DNA of 64,000 bases. Origin: Hexactinellida sp. DTS-2022 (taxonomy: Eukaryota; Porifera; Hexactinellida). Position numbers and translations under genes: made by a program. The DNA lies in NCBI GenBank assembly GCA_028753945.1, contig JAPNXP010000008.1:4712001-4776000 (forward strand), written 5' to 3'. Positions 42,250-52,980 of the stretch are shown here, one piece after another. The notes beneath the pieces are model-generated. The model was not told where the DNA came from, made no database searches, and saw only the letters and a program-made list of their open reading frames with translations. Position 1 is the stretch's first letter. Every line of letters begins with the position of its first letter.

Positions 42250-43644
42250 CTATATAGACAAATTAACCCCAAATTCCTCCGCCATAAGTGGGCTCCCCAT
42301 TTCAACACCTGTGTCGTCATCACATTCTAACATTATTCTCAATTTACGCGCCCGTTTCTGTTTCACAGTTCTGCAAACAATAATAACAACAGCTGACATC
42401 AAAAGAAGTACTATTGAGAATAATACTATTGAGAATAGGCCGCCTCCTAATGCTATCAGTATTAAGCTGTTTGTTTGCTCTTGTGAGTACAAGTTGTGGT
42501 TACTGTTAGATCTATAAACAAGTGTTGTTTGTTTGTTAGTTAATTAGTTAGTTTGTTAGTTTGTTTGTTTATTAGTTAGTTAGCTAGTTAGCTAGTCAGT
42601 TAGTTTGTTCGTTAGTTAGTTAGGTACAGTTGAAACCGGATATTTTTAACACCGGATATTTTTAACAATCGGATATTTTTAACACTTTTCTTGTAAATAA
42701 TTAATTATTGTTGTTGTTGTAAAATCGGGTATTTTTAACAATCGGATATTTTTAACAAATTTTCGTGAAAAGAATGTGTTAAAAATATCCGGTTTCAACT
42801 GTAGTTAGTTAGTCAGTTAGTTGGTTAACTAACCCAATGGATTGCTCTCCTATCAATATACTCTCATAGCTCTTCAATAGAGAATCATTACAGTTAGATT
42901 TCTCCAAATCTTTTGCAAAACTTCCATCTCTGCAACAGCCAAATTGTGTCCCTTTGCAGCCTCCTATTAATCGGATTTTCGGACAATTCGACATTTCTAG
43001 ATCAGCCGCAACTGTAATTCCATCTGAACAACAACCGAACCTGTAAACAAACAAACAAACAAACAAACAAGTAAACAAACAAACAAACAAACAAACAAAC
43101 AAACAAACAAACAAACAAACAAACAAGTTATTAGAGACACGTGACTTTAGGTTCCAATTTTATCGGAAAACGTTTTTAACATCAAAAATTCAACTTTATG
43201 ATCCTGGTTTATATGGAAAGGTGTTGCTGCCTGTTAGCCTATAAGCAAGCCCAAAATTTAATCTAATTAATATGTACCAAGTTAATTTAGTGTGTAGTAC
43301 AGTAGATGTCGGATATAAGCACACCGGTTATAAGAACATATCGGATATAAGCACACTATGTTGGAAAACGGTTGCCATATATCCTGTATAATTTATGTTG
43401 GTTATAAGAACATGTCGGTTATAAGAACATGCCGGTTATAAGCACATTAAGTGCAGTTCGCGACGATGTGCTTATAACCGGCATCCACTGTATGAACTAA
43501 ATACAATTAGTGCATATATAGTATAACTATACTATACACATATTCTCACCTCGTATTACTGCAGTGAATTTCCAGAAGAGAATTCCATGAGTCCGAAGGG
43601 AGTGGTATCAGAGTAGCAACCAATATGAGACATAGGAATCTCAT
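42250..43644 (-). CDS. Small type I membrane protein with two FGCC modules
   Basis: Three minus-strand exons: 43644-43550, 43040-42834, 42502-42250. Both introns are phase 2 and join in frame, giving 184 residues. Exon 1 is a signal peptide (MRFLCLILVATLIPLPSDSW). Exon 2 has two related modules: FGCCSDGITVAADLEMSNC (33-51) and FGCCRDGSFAKDLEKSNC (about 65-82). They resemble the short Y/FGCC-x-DG-x-x-x-A-x(6)-C motif found in papilin-like extracellular proteins. Exon 3 has one hydrophobic helix (LFSIVLFSIVLLLMSAVVII) followed by KQKRARK and an acidic tail of about 35 residues. Topology: short extracellular part outside, tail in the cytosol. Function unknown. The introns are packed with (TTTG)n/(CAAA)n repeats, a family G MITE and a family C MITE. 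Confidence 0.7.
42520..42620. repeat. GTTAGTTA / GTTTGTTA simple repeats
   Basis: Runs of GTTTGTTAGTTAATTAGTTA type in the third-exon-proximal intron; continues at 42802-42830 on the other side of the family G MITE, so the MITE probably inserted into the repeat. Confidence 0.75.
42625..42803. mobile_element. MITE family G, complete reference copy
   Basis: ACAGTTGAAACCGGATATTT at the left and AATATCCGGTTTCAACTGTA at the right. GGATATTTTTAACA occurs five times inside. TA flanks. Confidence 0.92.
43050..43125. repeat. (CAAA)n microsatellite next to the FGCC exon acceptor
   Basis: Read on the minus strand it is (TTTG)n ending in TTTACAG, forming the acceptor tract. Confidence 0.9.
43297..43494. 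mobile_element. MITE family C, enlarged copy
   Basis: ACAGTAGATGTCGGATATAA to CTTATAACCGGCATCCACTG; contains an extra CGGTTATAAGAACATG unit. Confidence 0.9.
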
Positions 43645-43670
43645 GTAGCTAATTATAGCAACAATATACA

Positions 43671-43845
43671 TACAGTAGACTCTCGTTAATAGGAACACGG
43701 ATAAGGGAATATCGGTTAAGGAGTACAAGGTTAATTCCCCTAGCCTATACAAATGCATGCAAGTGACTCCGGTTAATACGAATTCCGGTTAATACGAACA
43801 TATTAAGACGGTCCCCTGGTGTTCCTATTAACAGAGTCTACTGTA
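43671..43845. mobile_element. MITE family B, near-perfect reference copy
   Basis: ACAGTAGACTCTCGTTAATA to CTATTAACAGAGTCTACTGT, perfect over the outer bases. It begins about 25 bp upstream of the FGCC gene's ATG, so it lies in that gene's promoter/5' UTR. Confidence 0.92.
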
Positions 43846-43997
43846 TATAAACACAAATAAATATCCCTATACGGTTACCATGGGACTATTCCTTATAGAG
43901 TTTAGCCAATATACTATCCGTTATAACTTATAAGGCGTTAGTTCTAATAGGGAAACATTTGTAGAATTCACAACATATATTTAATGTATGATACACA

Positions 43998-45885
43998 CTA
44001 TATAGTTCGTTTTAACTTCTCTCCTTTAATAACCTTGTTGATCTCATCAATATCTAGTGTCTCGTATTTAAGCAGCGCCTTAGCTAGGTACATATGCTCA
44101 TTACGGTGCTCGTATAGAATGGATTGGGCCCGGGAGAGAGCCTCGGTTATGAGACGCCGAACTTCGGTGTCGACTAGCTTTCTGAGGTCCCCACTTATTT
44201 TGCTAGGATTCTCTATGTAGACAGGTCCGAGCTACAAATGCAAACACAATAAATATAATACATACATATAATATGTGTTGTTTGTTTGTTTGTTTGTTGT
44301 TAGAATGTGTTTGTTGTTTATAGATGTGGTAATTTGTTGTTATATTTAATTGTTTATTTTGTTCTTTACAAATTTGTTTGTTTGTTTGTTTGTTTGTTTG
44401 TTGTTAGTTTCTATAAGTGTGTTTGTTGTTACAAACAACAAATGTTTGTATGATATTGTTTGTTTAACTGTATATTATTTGTTGTTCATATTACTGTTTG
44501 TTTAACTGTATATTATTTGTTGTTCATATTACTGTTTGTTTAACTGTATATTATTTGTTGTTCATATTACTGTTTGTTTAACTGTATTAACATCTACCTT
44601 ATCACTCATGCCATAGTGTGCCACCATGGTAGTGGCCAGCCCTGTGGCCCCTCTCATGTCGCTGCTGGCCCCCGCCGTGACCTCTCTCTCTCCGAATACC
44701 ATTTCCTCCGCCGCGCGGCCCCCCATAGCCACGTCCAGCTGAGCCAGCATTTGCTGCTTGGTCCAACCGAGCTCGTCTTTGTCCGGAAAGAAAGATACCA
44801 TCCCCAGGGACCCGCCCCGGGGGATAATCGTAGCCTTTCTGATGGCCATTGAGCCTAGGGAGGAGTGGACAATCAATAGTGTTTTAAGGAGACACTCGTT
44901 AGTAGGGACACCAGGGGACCGTTTAAATATTTGTTCGTATTATCCGGAATTCGTATTAACCAATGTCATTTGTGTTGAAAAAGCTTTGAAGCGCACTTAA
45001 ACAGTGTTCGAATTAACAGGAATTCGTATTAATCAATATCATTTGTATTGAAAAGGCTTTTAAGAGGACTGAAAATGTGTTCGTCTTATCCGGAATTGTA
45101 TTAACCGTGTCCGTACTAACGACGCTCTACTGTAGTTAGATAGCTAGCTAACTTTGTTGTTGTTTACGAGCTACCCCTACACCCATTACCTTCCGTGTAC
45201 AGAGACACGAGAGCATGTCCTGCCTCGTGGTAGGCTATGACCTCTTTGTTCTTCTCCCGGAGCTCCAGGCTCCGCCTCTCGGGTCCCATGCGTATCTTGT
45301 CCTCCGCATTGTCCAGATCCTGTCGGGTTACGAACTCCCGTCCCAACACACTGCCCCGAATAGCGGCCTGGTTAACCAGGTTAGCCAGGTCAGCCCCCGT
45401 CATGCCCAGCGTGCTGCGAGCCAGCGACTCTATGTTGAGCTCGGGGTCACACTTAACCTAGGGAGCAGTGGGAGTAAACAATAAGTAAACAGCTAGTAAA
45501 TAACATGTAAACAGAGAGAAGTAACAAGAAGAAGTAAATAACTAGTAAACAACCAGTAAACAGCTAGTAAACAACTAGTAAACAGCTAGTAAACAACTAG
45601 TAAACAGCAATAAGTAAACAACTAGTAAACAAGAAGAAGTAAACAACAATAAATAAACGAACAAACATGCAAACAGCAAGTAACAAACTAACATGTAAAT
45701 AAAGAGTAAACAACGCTAAGTAAATGACAAGTAAACAAATATCACTAGTAAATGACAAGTAAACAAAATAACAACAACACAAACAACAAGTAACAAAAAT
45801 AAGTAACAGCAACAAGTAAATAACTAGTAATAACAAGTAAACAATAAGTAACTAACAAACAAACAAACATCACACCTTCAAGTAT

Positions 45886-45939
<54 letters not shown>

Positions 45940-46213
45940 CAACACCTACCTTCTCCAGATATAGCTTGAGTATGTCGTGTCTCGCCTTCAGGTCTGGGAT
46001 GGGTATATTAATCTTAACATCGAATCTGCCCGGTCTAACCAGTGCCTTATCCAGGGACTCTGGGAAGTTAGTGGCGCCTATAACCACAACTTCTTCGTTC
46101 TCCGTGTATCCGTCTAACTCTACCAACAGCTGATTGAGAGTCATGCGTGCGTACGGATGCACGTCCGTAGCTATTCGGGCACCGCCGACCGCGTCCAGCT
46201 CATCGATAAAGAT
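43998..46213 (-). CDS. YME1L1: YME1L-type mitochondrial i-AAA protease, 5'-incomplete
   Basis: Four minus-strand exons: 46213-45950, 45457-45190, 44854-44598, 44231-43998, phases consistent, 340 residues. YME1L is the inner-membrane AAA protease facing the intermembrane space. Exon A starts inside the AAA module at Walker B (IFIDELDAVGG), then second region of homology (GATNFPESLDKALVRPGRFD). Exon B: SRH end and zinc site HEAGH (AYHEAGHALVSLY). Exon C: TIIPRGGSLGMVSFFP and GGRAAEEMVFGEREVTAGAS with the third zinc ligand region. Exon D: C-terminal helices (YIENPSKISGDLRKLV). Sequence matches YME1L better than AFG3L. Walker A (GPPGTGKT), the transmembrane segment and presequence are not found in the 1 kb upstream or elsewhere on this strand, so the gene is truncated here or has a very long intron. 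Confidence 0.88.
44280..44588. repeat. (TTTG)n and a 39-bp tandem repeat in the YME1L intron
   Basis: TTTG runs at 44282-44300 and 44377-44402, then about 3.5 copies of a 39-bp unit (GTTTGTTTAACTGTATATTA...TTGTTCATATTACT) at 44457-44588 ending at the exon C donor. Confidence 0.88.
44889..45135. mobile_element. MITE family A, with internal duplication
   Basis: ACTCGTTAGTAGGGACACCA to TACTAACGACGCTCTACTGT. The segment with CGGAATTCGTATTAACCAAT and AAAGCTTTGAAGCGCAC is present twice. Confidence 0.8.
45470..45940. repeat. AGTAAACAACTAG repeats and (CAA)n in the YME1L intron
   Basis: Degenerate AAGTAAACAACTAGTAAACA units fill 45480-45870, then a CAA run at 45889-45940 up to the exon A donor. Leucine/cysteine-rich frames across it are artefacts. 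Confidence 0.88.
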
Positions 46214-46315
46214 CTGAGGAGGACAGTGTTATGTGTTGTGTTGTTGTTGTTGTTGTGAGTATAGTGTTACAGTCACTGTCATTACAGTGGTGTTAGTATA
46301 GTAATAGCATTGTTA

Positions 46316-46461
46316 GTACAGTAGATGTCGGATATAATAACACCGGTTATAAGAACATTCTACTGGAAAACAGTTGCCATATAGCCTGTATAATTTATAC
46401 CGGTTATAAGAACATTATATGCAGTTCCCGACGATGTTCTTATAACCAGCATCCACTGTAT
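46316..46461. mobile_element. MITE family C
   Basis: GTACAGTAGATGTCGGATAT to TATAACCAGCATCCACTGTA. Confidence 0.88.
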
Positions 46462-46487
46462 AGTGTTATATATTGTTGTTGTTGTTG

Positions 46488-46609
46488 TTGATATAAAGGG
46501 ATATCGGTTAAGGAGTACAAGGTTATTTAATCCCCTAGCCTATACAAATGCATGCAAGTGACTCCGGTTAAGACGGTCCCCTGGTGTTCCTACTAACAGA
46601 GTCTACTGT
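46488..46609. mobile_element. MITE family B, left-truncated
   Basis: ATCGGTTAAGGAGTACAAGG to CTACTAACAGAGTCTACTGT. The left terminus is missing next to a TTG run. Confidence 0.8.
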
Positions 46610-47265
46610 AAGTATATTGTTGTTGTTGTGTACAGTAACATGGTTCCCTACTCTCTATAAAATACTGTCAGGTATCAGGGACTAATATACCCTGTGTCCG
46701 AATATACTGACACATAAGGTGACTATACATTATAGGAATCCTCATTTCCAGACATGCATTATGTAACAGCACACTAGGGCTTCCAACGGCTAATATTAAT
46801 AGTCTTCTTAAAATATTTACACTATTTTGAGTAGCGAATAATATTTTTATTGTAACTATGTAGAGTTATATAATTATTAATTAACTTATAATTATATATT
46901 AACATTGTTTTATAATGAACAAGCCCTATGGTCCCAATTAACAACTTACATAGGGTTAGTATTACGTAAGTTGAATTCGCTTATTATGAAGTCTCTCTTT
47001 ATTATAAACACAATTTTCTGTCCCCTGAATGTTCATTATAAGAACCTGACTGTATAATATAATATTTCTAAGCAATTATTGTATAAAATAGGAGCGCGCT
47101 CCTTTTAAGTTCTGCTAAATTAAATTATACACGGATGCATGATTATATTTCTGACCAATCTGCATTTAGAGTTTAGTATAAGTTGCGCTTGGCTTAAACT
47201 GACCAATAAGATTACATTTTATTGCAGTAGGCAGATAAACAGGATATAGGCTTTGCGAGCTACAA
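46610..47265. other. Spacer upstream of YME1L and of the first LITAF gene
   Basis: Searched on the minus strand for an AAA Walker A exon; none seen. Contains a family E MITE (46912-47056) and short TTG runs. Confidence 0.6.
46912..47056. mobile_element. MITE family E, left-truncated
   Basis: TAATGAACAAGCCCTATGGT to GTTCATTATAAGAACCTGAC plus TGTA. Confidence 0.78.
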
Positions 47266-48166
47266 ATGTCCGAAAATAATTCAACTGAAACGACACCAAC
47301 GGAAATAGCAATAGAACCGACAGAAACAATAACAACAACAACAGACATAGCAATAGAACCGACAGAAACAATAACAACAACAACAGAACTGGAATCAATC
47401 ATTATGGAACAAAACGGGAATCAGTCTGTATTGAGTCAACAGCCTCTTATGAATGGACGGTCGCACTCTAATGTTCTAACAAACGTACGAACGATTAGCT
47501 ACAATACTCAGGTGGATTGGGGAAGAAGACAAAATGATTTCACTTGCGTTAACTGTAAGGAAGAAGTGGTAAGGAATTGTTGTGCAAACTCTTACAAGTA
47601 AATCTCTTAAAAAACTCACAAGTAAAAAATTAATTAATTAATAAGTAAAACTCTTAAAAAATACAAATCCTTAAAAAATCGCTCGATTTTATGGTTTTCC
47701 ACGGATTTCTATAGATAAATGCCTTAAATAGTTAAATTATATTGTACGAGTTATTTTCATTATTTGTACACAAATGCAACTTTATTAAAATCTCTAAAAT
47801 CTCGAATATGAATTATTTAAGAGGTTCCTTATATGTAGACGGTCTATAAAGCTCATACAAAATAAGCAACAAATTTGTGTCAATGGGTAATAGTATTTAA
47901 GTCAAAAAGTGGTCTATTTATAGACGATTTAAGTTATTTCTTAATTAAACTCCCCTCTATTTCTCTAGGTATCTCAAATAGAATTAAAAGTTGGAAATTT
48001 GAACTGGGTAATGGCTGCCGTTTGTATTTTGTGTTTATGTTTTTGTTTTTGTTGGATTTGTGTGCCATGTGGCATAACCCCACTTTTCATGGACACTTTT
48101 AAAGATATAAACCACATATGTCCAAATTGTGGATACGTTAATGGAACGAAGAAACAAATGGATTAA
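47266..48166 (+). CDS. LITAF-domain protein 1 (Thr-rich N-terminus)
   Basis: Exons 47266-47568 and 47969-48166 (phase 0), 166 residues. LITAF/SIMPLE-type proteins are monotopic late-endosomal/lysosomal membrane proteins. Two Cys pairs form one zinc site, flanking a hydrophobic segment. Exon 1: Thr/Glu-rich region with a tandem duplication (EIAIEPTETITTTT twice), then the first half-site CVNCKEEV. Exon 2: hydrophobic, unusually Cys-rich segment (MAAVCILCLCFCFCWICVPC), then the second half-site HICPNCGYVNGTKK. The intron falls immediately after the first half-site, as in four other genes of the cluster, and carries a family S element (47820-47935). Confidence 0.82.
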
Positions 48167-48368
48167 CTAATCTAATTATGTTAGTATGCATACTATATGT
48201 AGTGAGACCTTGTAGATCAATCAATTTTAATTATATTATTTGTCCCTTGTTTATACTTTCAATAGTTATGTTAATAAGTCCGGTTAATACATACACACTT
48301 ACAGTCCCTTTAAGACCTTTAAAAATCCTTATGATACTTGCCGATACGAATTTCCGGTTAATACATAT

Positions 48369-48565
48369 ACAGTCAGGTCTGCTTATTGTGAACTATTATT
48401 CGTCTGCTTATATGAAAAACTTTCTATTATATACAAGCCCTATGGTCCCAAATTTTACAACTTACATAGGGTTTGTATTAAGTTGAGTTCGCTTATTATG
48501 AAGTCTCTCTATTATGAACACAATTTTTGGTCCCTTGAATGTTCATAATAAATAACCTGAATGTA
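48369..48565. mobile_element. MITE family E, complete
   Basis: TACAGTCAGGTCTGCTTATT to AATAACCTGAATGTAT; TTATTATGAA words four times. Confidence 0.88.
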
Positions 48566-48851
48566 TAAAGTTTATATTCCCTTAAAAGCCCGTAATACGT
48601 GAAAATTAACCGTACTTTAAACTAGTTTTTAGAAATTGAAAGTTTTCCGAAAATTTAATCTCAAAAAGCTATAATTCTAGTTATAAGGAATATCTCCACA
48701 TAGCAACATAAATGGCAATAGGTATGCAGCTGCCTGACTCTTACTATGCATATCATTACAGATAGCACCACAGTGGCTGCTATTCCTTATTTAATGTGGA
48801 ACTATGATTTAAGAGATTAATCCTATTACGTTAGTGGCATTAGAAATCTTA

Positions 48852-48998
48852 TACAGTAGAACTCGGTTATAACATACCGGTTATAGTATACCTTTAACCA
48901 AGTTTATAAAGCAGTGTATTTCTATGTATGTAGGGTACACTCGGTTAGTACGTACTTATTCCATTCCCGAGAGGGTACGTTATAACCGAGTTATACTG
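48852..48998. mobile_element. MITE family F, complete
   Basis: TACAGTAGAACTCGGTTATA to GTACGTTATAACCGAGTTAT followed by ACTG; internal ACTCGGTTAGTACGTACTT. Confidence 0.88.
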
Positions 48999-49025
48999 AG
49001 TACTAATAGAATATTAAAGTATACA

Positions 49026-49265
49026 TAGAACCTCGTTAATACGAACACCAACGGACGGTAAAATTGTTCGCTTTATCCGGAGTTCGTATTAACCGGAGTA
49101 ATACCCATTGAATAGCCATTGTAGGGACCTGATTTTGTGGAACTGTTTGTTCGTCTTATCCGGAAATTCGTATTAACCGTGTTCGTACTAACGAAGTTCT
49201 ACTATAGTATACTCTCGTTAGTAGGAACACCAGGGAACCCCTTATCCGATATTCGTATTAACAGG
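49026..49265. mobile_element. MITE family A plus an adjoining A/B fragment
   Basis: TAGAACCTCGTTAATACGAA to ACTAACGAAGTTCTACTATA, then immediately GTATACTCTCGTTAGTAGGA with ACCAGGG and TTATCCGATATTCGTATTAA. Confidence 0.75.
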
Positions 49266-49518
49266 TGTTAATAAGTATTAAATACTTTGAAGGAACTGTG
49301 TATGTATTAACCGCAACTAATATTAACTGTATCTACTATAGAGATATTATACTTTAATTATTATAGACATTAGCCTGGTTTTATAATTAGTCACATTATA
49401 TAATAAGGAACTAAGTGGTGTATTGAATTAGGCACCAAATTTAGAATGCTCGCTAATTTAATGATTAATCTACCATTGTATTAATCTGTCACAATGTGAC
49501 ATAGAGTAATAAGGAAAT

Positions 49519-49707
49519 ACAGTCGACTCCGCTTAATAGGGTCAGTTTTGTTCCAGGGTAGTTTGACCCGATTAAGCGGAGGAATCTATTAACCGAAAAT
49601 ATTTTGAGTCAAACTGTAATTCTGTCCTATAAATCCTGTGAAATTTTGACCCGATTAAGCGGAGAAATCTATTAACCGGTGGCTCTATTAAGCGGAGTAT
49701 ACTGTAT
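49519..49707. mobile_element. MITE family D, complete
   Basis: TACAGTCGACTCCGCTTAAT to CTATTAAGCGGAGTATACTG. Confidence 0.92.
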
Positions 49708-49802
49708 GTAATAATGTATCCAATCGTCATTAAAATATTGAATGTTATAAACGAAGGATTATTCATAAATTAATATCAAATACAAATTAAATTATTCTAA
49801 AT

Positions 49803-50384
49803 TTAGAACACTTGTCGATGCTTGCCCATACGGCTTTTACATTTAGAACATTTGTGTACAGTATCCTTTAGATCGGAATTTAATAAAATTCCTATTGCCA
49901 ATGGCGTTGCTGGGGCGAATACAATAGCGACAGTGGCAGCTACAAGCCCGAAAGTAAGTTTTGAAGCTTTCCCGATTTTCCTTTTAGTGATGGACAGTTG
50001 TTCTTTGTTACAAGTGGCACAAAATGCCACTTGTGGCTCTCTCCCGAATACCACAGGTGTTATAATTGTTGGTGTCACATTCTCAAATGTTTCCGAATCG
50101 GACCGGCTGAATTTAGGCGGGAAAAGCGGTGAGCTCATAGCCCGTTTTCGTACTTGTGTATTTTCCGGCGGTTTATAAGCTGGAGGTTCGGCGAAACTCT
50201 GTCGCCTAACTGGTGTAGGGGATTGGAAGCCAGGGGGGGCATATGTAGGGGGGTTGTATTTGGCATTTGGGGAACAATGTCGGTCTAATTCAGGAGCAGA
50301 TGTGCTTGCTTTTCTACAGGATTCTCCCAAAGAGGATTCTCCACATTCCTGTAAAGTGGGTAGCACGTTTTTGTATGAATTCAT
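49803..50384 (-). CDS. LITAF-domain protein 2 (long Pro-rich N-terminus)
   Basis: Single exon, 193 residues; the only LITAF gene of the cluster on the minus strand. The N-terminal 110 residues are Pro/Ser-rich with PPxY-type motifs NPPTYAPP and EPPAYKPP, as in vertebrate LITAF, where such motifs bind NEDD4-type WW domains. First half-site FCATCNKEQLS, hydrophobic segment LTFGLVAATVAIVFAPATPL, second half-site VHKCSKCKSRMGKHR. Intronless, unlike its neighbours. A TATA box sits just upstream. Confidence 0.85.
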   Translation of the reverse strand: MNSYKNVLPTLQECGESSLGESCRKASTSAPELDRHCSPNAKYNPPTYAPPGFQSPTPVRRQSFAEPPAYKPPENTQVRKRAMSSPLFPPKFSRSDSETFENVTPTIITPVVFGREPQVAFCATCNKEQLSITKRKIGKASKLTFGLVAATVAIVFAPATPLAIGILLNSDLKDTVHKCSKCKSRMGKHRQVF

Positions 50385-50411
50385 ATTTAGTTTACTTAGT
50401 TATAAAAGTGT

Positions 50412-50419
50412 GTATTTAT
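50412..50419 (-). promoter_or_regulatory. TATA box of LITAF gene 2
   Basis: Minus-strand CTATAAATACAC about 28 bp upstream of the ATG, implying a very short 5' UTR. A second TATA-like CTTTTATA lies at 50401-50408. Confidence 0.5.
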
Positions 50420-51394
50420 AGCTGATAGTTAGGTTAGTAGGCTAGTGTGTAATTTGAATAGTCTGGTTTGCACTGAATAATTAATGATATTGTTCTGTCG
50501 CACACCTGTACTATGAATAGTTTCAGTTCCATTATGTAGATTGGTGTTAGCAGGCGACACTGATATAGTGGCACGGATTAATCTGCCACTTTAACCGAAT
50601 ATCTGTAGATTGGAGCAAAAGATTGATTTGTAGTAAAATACTTACTTTTTTTTGTAGCTTTATAAAATTTTAGATATTATTTACTCTCGTTAGTAGGGAC
50701 ACCAGGGGACCGTAAAGATTCGAAATTTGTATTAACAGGTGTCAATAAGTATTAAAGGCATGACAACAACAACAACAACAACAACAACAACAGTCAGTGC
50801 TTACAAATTACACGGAAGATAGTGAAATGCCATAACACTTTTTATAATTTTCAGTAATATACTAACAGTAATTAAATAAAACAACAAATCATATTTGACA
50901 AATGCTGTATAATACTGTATAATAAACTCTGTTACTTTCACAACAACAACAACAACAACAACAACAACACAGGTGTGCTACCTAATAAATGCTAGGATAC
51001 AATTCCAGTTAATTGGAATGGTTTAACCTCCTTATCGGAAATGAAATCAAGAAATAAGTAATATTCTAGGAAAGGATAGTTGCAAACATAATTTCAATAA
51101 GGATAAATATCAAATATAATTAGTGAACACGAACAAACTTAATACATACACAATATCACTTTCCAAGAGGGGTCAACCAATGTGTGACAGACCATCCTTT
51201 GTGATACAAAATGGTCCAAAAAGCGTGACATAGGAGGGGTGTCTAATTTCCTGAGATTTTGCGTTCCGTAGCATTTGAACGGAATTGTAAATTGGATTGT
51301 TATTTCCAATGCTAAAGGAAATATAGAACCCTATACAGTAGTTTATAACTTAAACTGACTTCTAGTAATTAAAGTCTCTTTTCAGATACCAAAT

Positions 51395-51583
51395 ACAGTC
51401 GACTCCGCTTAATAGAGCTACTGGTTAATAGATTACTCCGCTTAATCGGGTCAAAATTTCACAGGATTTATAGGACAGAATTACATTTTGGCTTAAAATA
51501 TTTTCGGTTAATAGATTTCTCCGCTTAATCGGGTCAAAGCAACCTGGTCCCGAGGTGACTCTATTAAGCGGAGTCGACTGTAT
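51395..51583. mobile_element. MITE family D, complete
   Basis: ACAGTCGACTCCGCTTAATA to CTATTAAGCGGAGTCGACTG, the best-preserved inverted ends of this family in the window. Confidence 0.93.
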
Positions 51584-51933
51584 GTCCGTACAATCCCTTT
51601 TTGTTCTATATTAGTTTAGAGATCTTAATACCAGGTACAGATACATACACACTTGTGCTGAATATTACTATATTATAATATGAATTATGTAAGGAGTCTA
51701 AAGTTGAGTCTAGAATTACAATAAAGGTATTATGCAAGCTATAGAATAACATGCAGGTGCATTATAGATAGCATCATTTGATTAATATTATATTTTACAG
51801 ATTTACAGAAGAAAAATAACTATACACCTGTGGATAATTAACCCGATTCAATATACTACATGAATGGTATAAAGGAATTTATAAAGTTCATTTAATTATA
51901 TTTGCCAGCTTTTGCGGTTCATATTGATTGAAT

Positions 51934-52075
51934 ACAGTCGAAACCGGTTTTTCTAACTAATTATTTGCATGGAAATAAAGTAAGAAAATCCGATAGTTAG
52001 AATAAACCGATTGAAATTAAAACAAAATTGGAATTTCTTACACATTTAGAAAAAACAGTTAGAAAAACCGGAAAT
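51934..52075. mobile_element. MITE family G
   Basis: ACAGTCGAAACCGGTTTTTC to TTAGAAAAACCGGAAATTGC; interior AAAATCCGATAGTTAGAA. Confidence 0.75.
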
Positions 52076-52744
52076 TGCATTTAATATTGGAGCTAAATAA
52101 CACTTCTCTATAAGGAACAATTTAATGTCCAAAATGTGTCCGTATATATAGCAGGTATTTGTATAGCTACCGATTAGCATGTTAGGAATTATTGATTACT
52201 TATTTTGAATGAAATCCCGCTGCTCCTAATGGAACTATATAGCTATGGAAGAATAGGCTTAACTCGCTTATATAAAGTCCTAAATCTCAAATTAACCATT
52301 CTCTCTCTATTAATATTCTAAAACTGGCACTATGCATGGTATTATTTCAGTTCAATTCGATATGATTACTTATAGAAAGCCCGTCCATTTTATAATATAA
52401 TAAATCCAGAAATAAATGGTGAAAAAAATTGACTTCTAGAAATTATACAAATATTTCCATCAATATAGGGGTTGTATAAAAATATACTGTTTGGTATATG
52501 AAGGCAACTATCCTAAATATATCAAAGCAAGTAAATAACAGTATATACATATTTGGTATCATCAAGGGGTAATTAGCGCCTAATCTTGCACCTCACAGGG
52601 AGGTTTCAATTGCCCCCCTCTAGGGGTACAGGGTACACCCATGGGAATTAAACTGCCCCTATAACGAGGTATTTGAAGAGGTGTTAACATTTTGTTTAGA
52701 TTGGAGTTATAGCTGATATCTAGATTGTTACGGTACCCTGGGGC

Positions 52745-52895
52745 GATGTCCCATTGGTTAAACTAACCACTCTATAATCCTATTGGTTAAACTAACCTCT
52801 CTCTATAATCCTATTGAAGTGGTCAACAGCAGCTAGCCATTCTATTGGCTAGCGCTTTGACAGTTAAAGTGCTCATCTCTCTCTGCTATAAATAG
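52745..52895 (+). promoter_or_regulatory. Strong promoter with repeated CCAAT boxes and a TATA box
   Basis: About 30-bp tandem units, each with CTATTGGTTAAACTAACC (inverse CCAAT), occur two and a half times at 52750-52818. Another CTATTGGCTAGCG is near 52844. TATAAATAG is at 52887-52895. This is the most elaborate promoter-like block in the window, yet the first ATG after it (52981) opens only a four-codon frame unless spliced. Confidence 0.6.
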
Positions 52896-52980
52896 ACCAA
52901 CAAACCTAGTTTGTATTTGTAGATAATTGTTTATTCTATTTGTTGTTGTTGTTTGCCGTGTATTAATTAAAAAGTTTAAA

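Larger units (their letters stand above)
48167..49802. other. Spacer with MITEs only
   Basis: Holds family E (48369-48565), F (48852-48998), A (49026-49208, plus an A/B fragment to 49265) and D (49519-49707). No coding block. Confidence 0.65.
50430..52740. other. Intergenic, AT-rich, with MITEs and CAA runs
   Basis: No coding block. Contains an A/B fragment (50690-50745), CAA runs (50762-50792 and 50940-50970), MITE D (51395-51583) and MITE G (51934-52075). Confidence 0.6.

Noticed and set aside
45597-45945. Poly-Cys and poly-Leu frames on the minus strand
   Set aside because: They are CAA and AGTAAACA repeats read in other frames in the YME1L intron.
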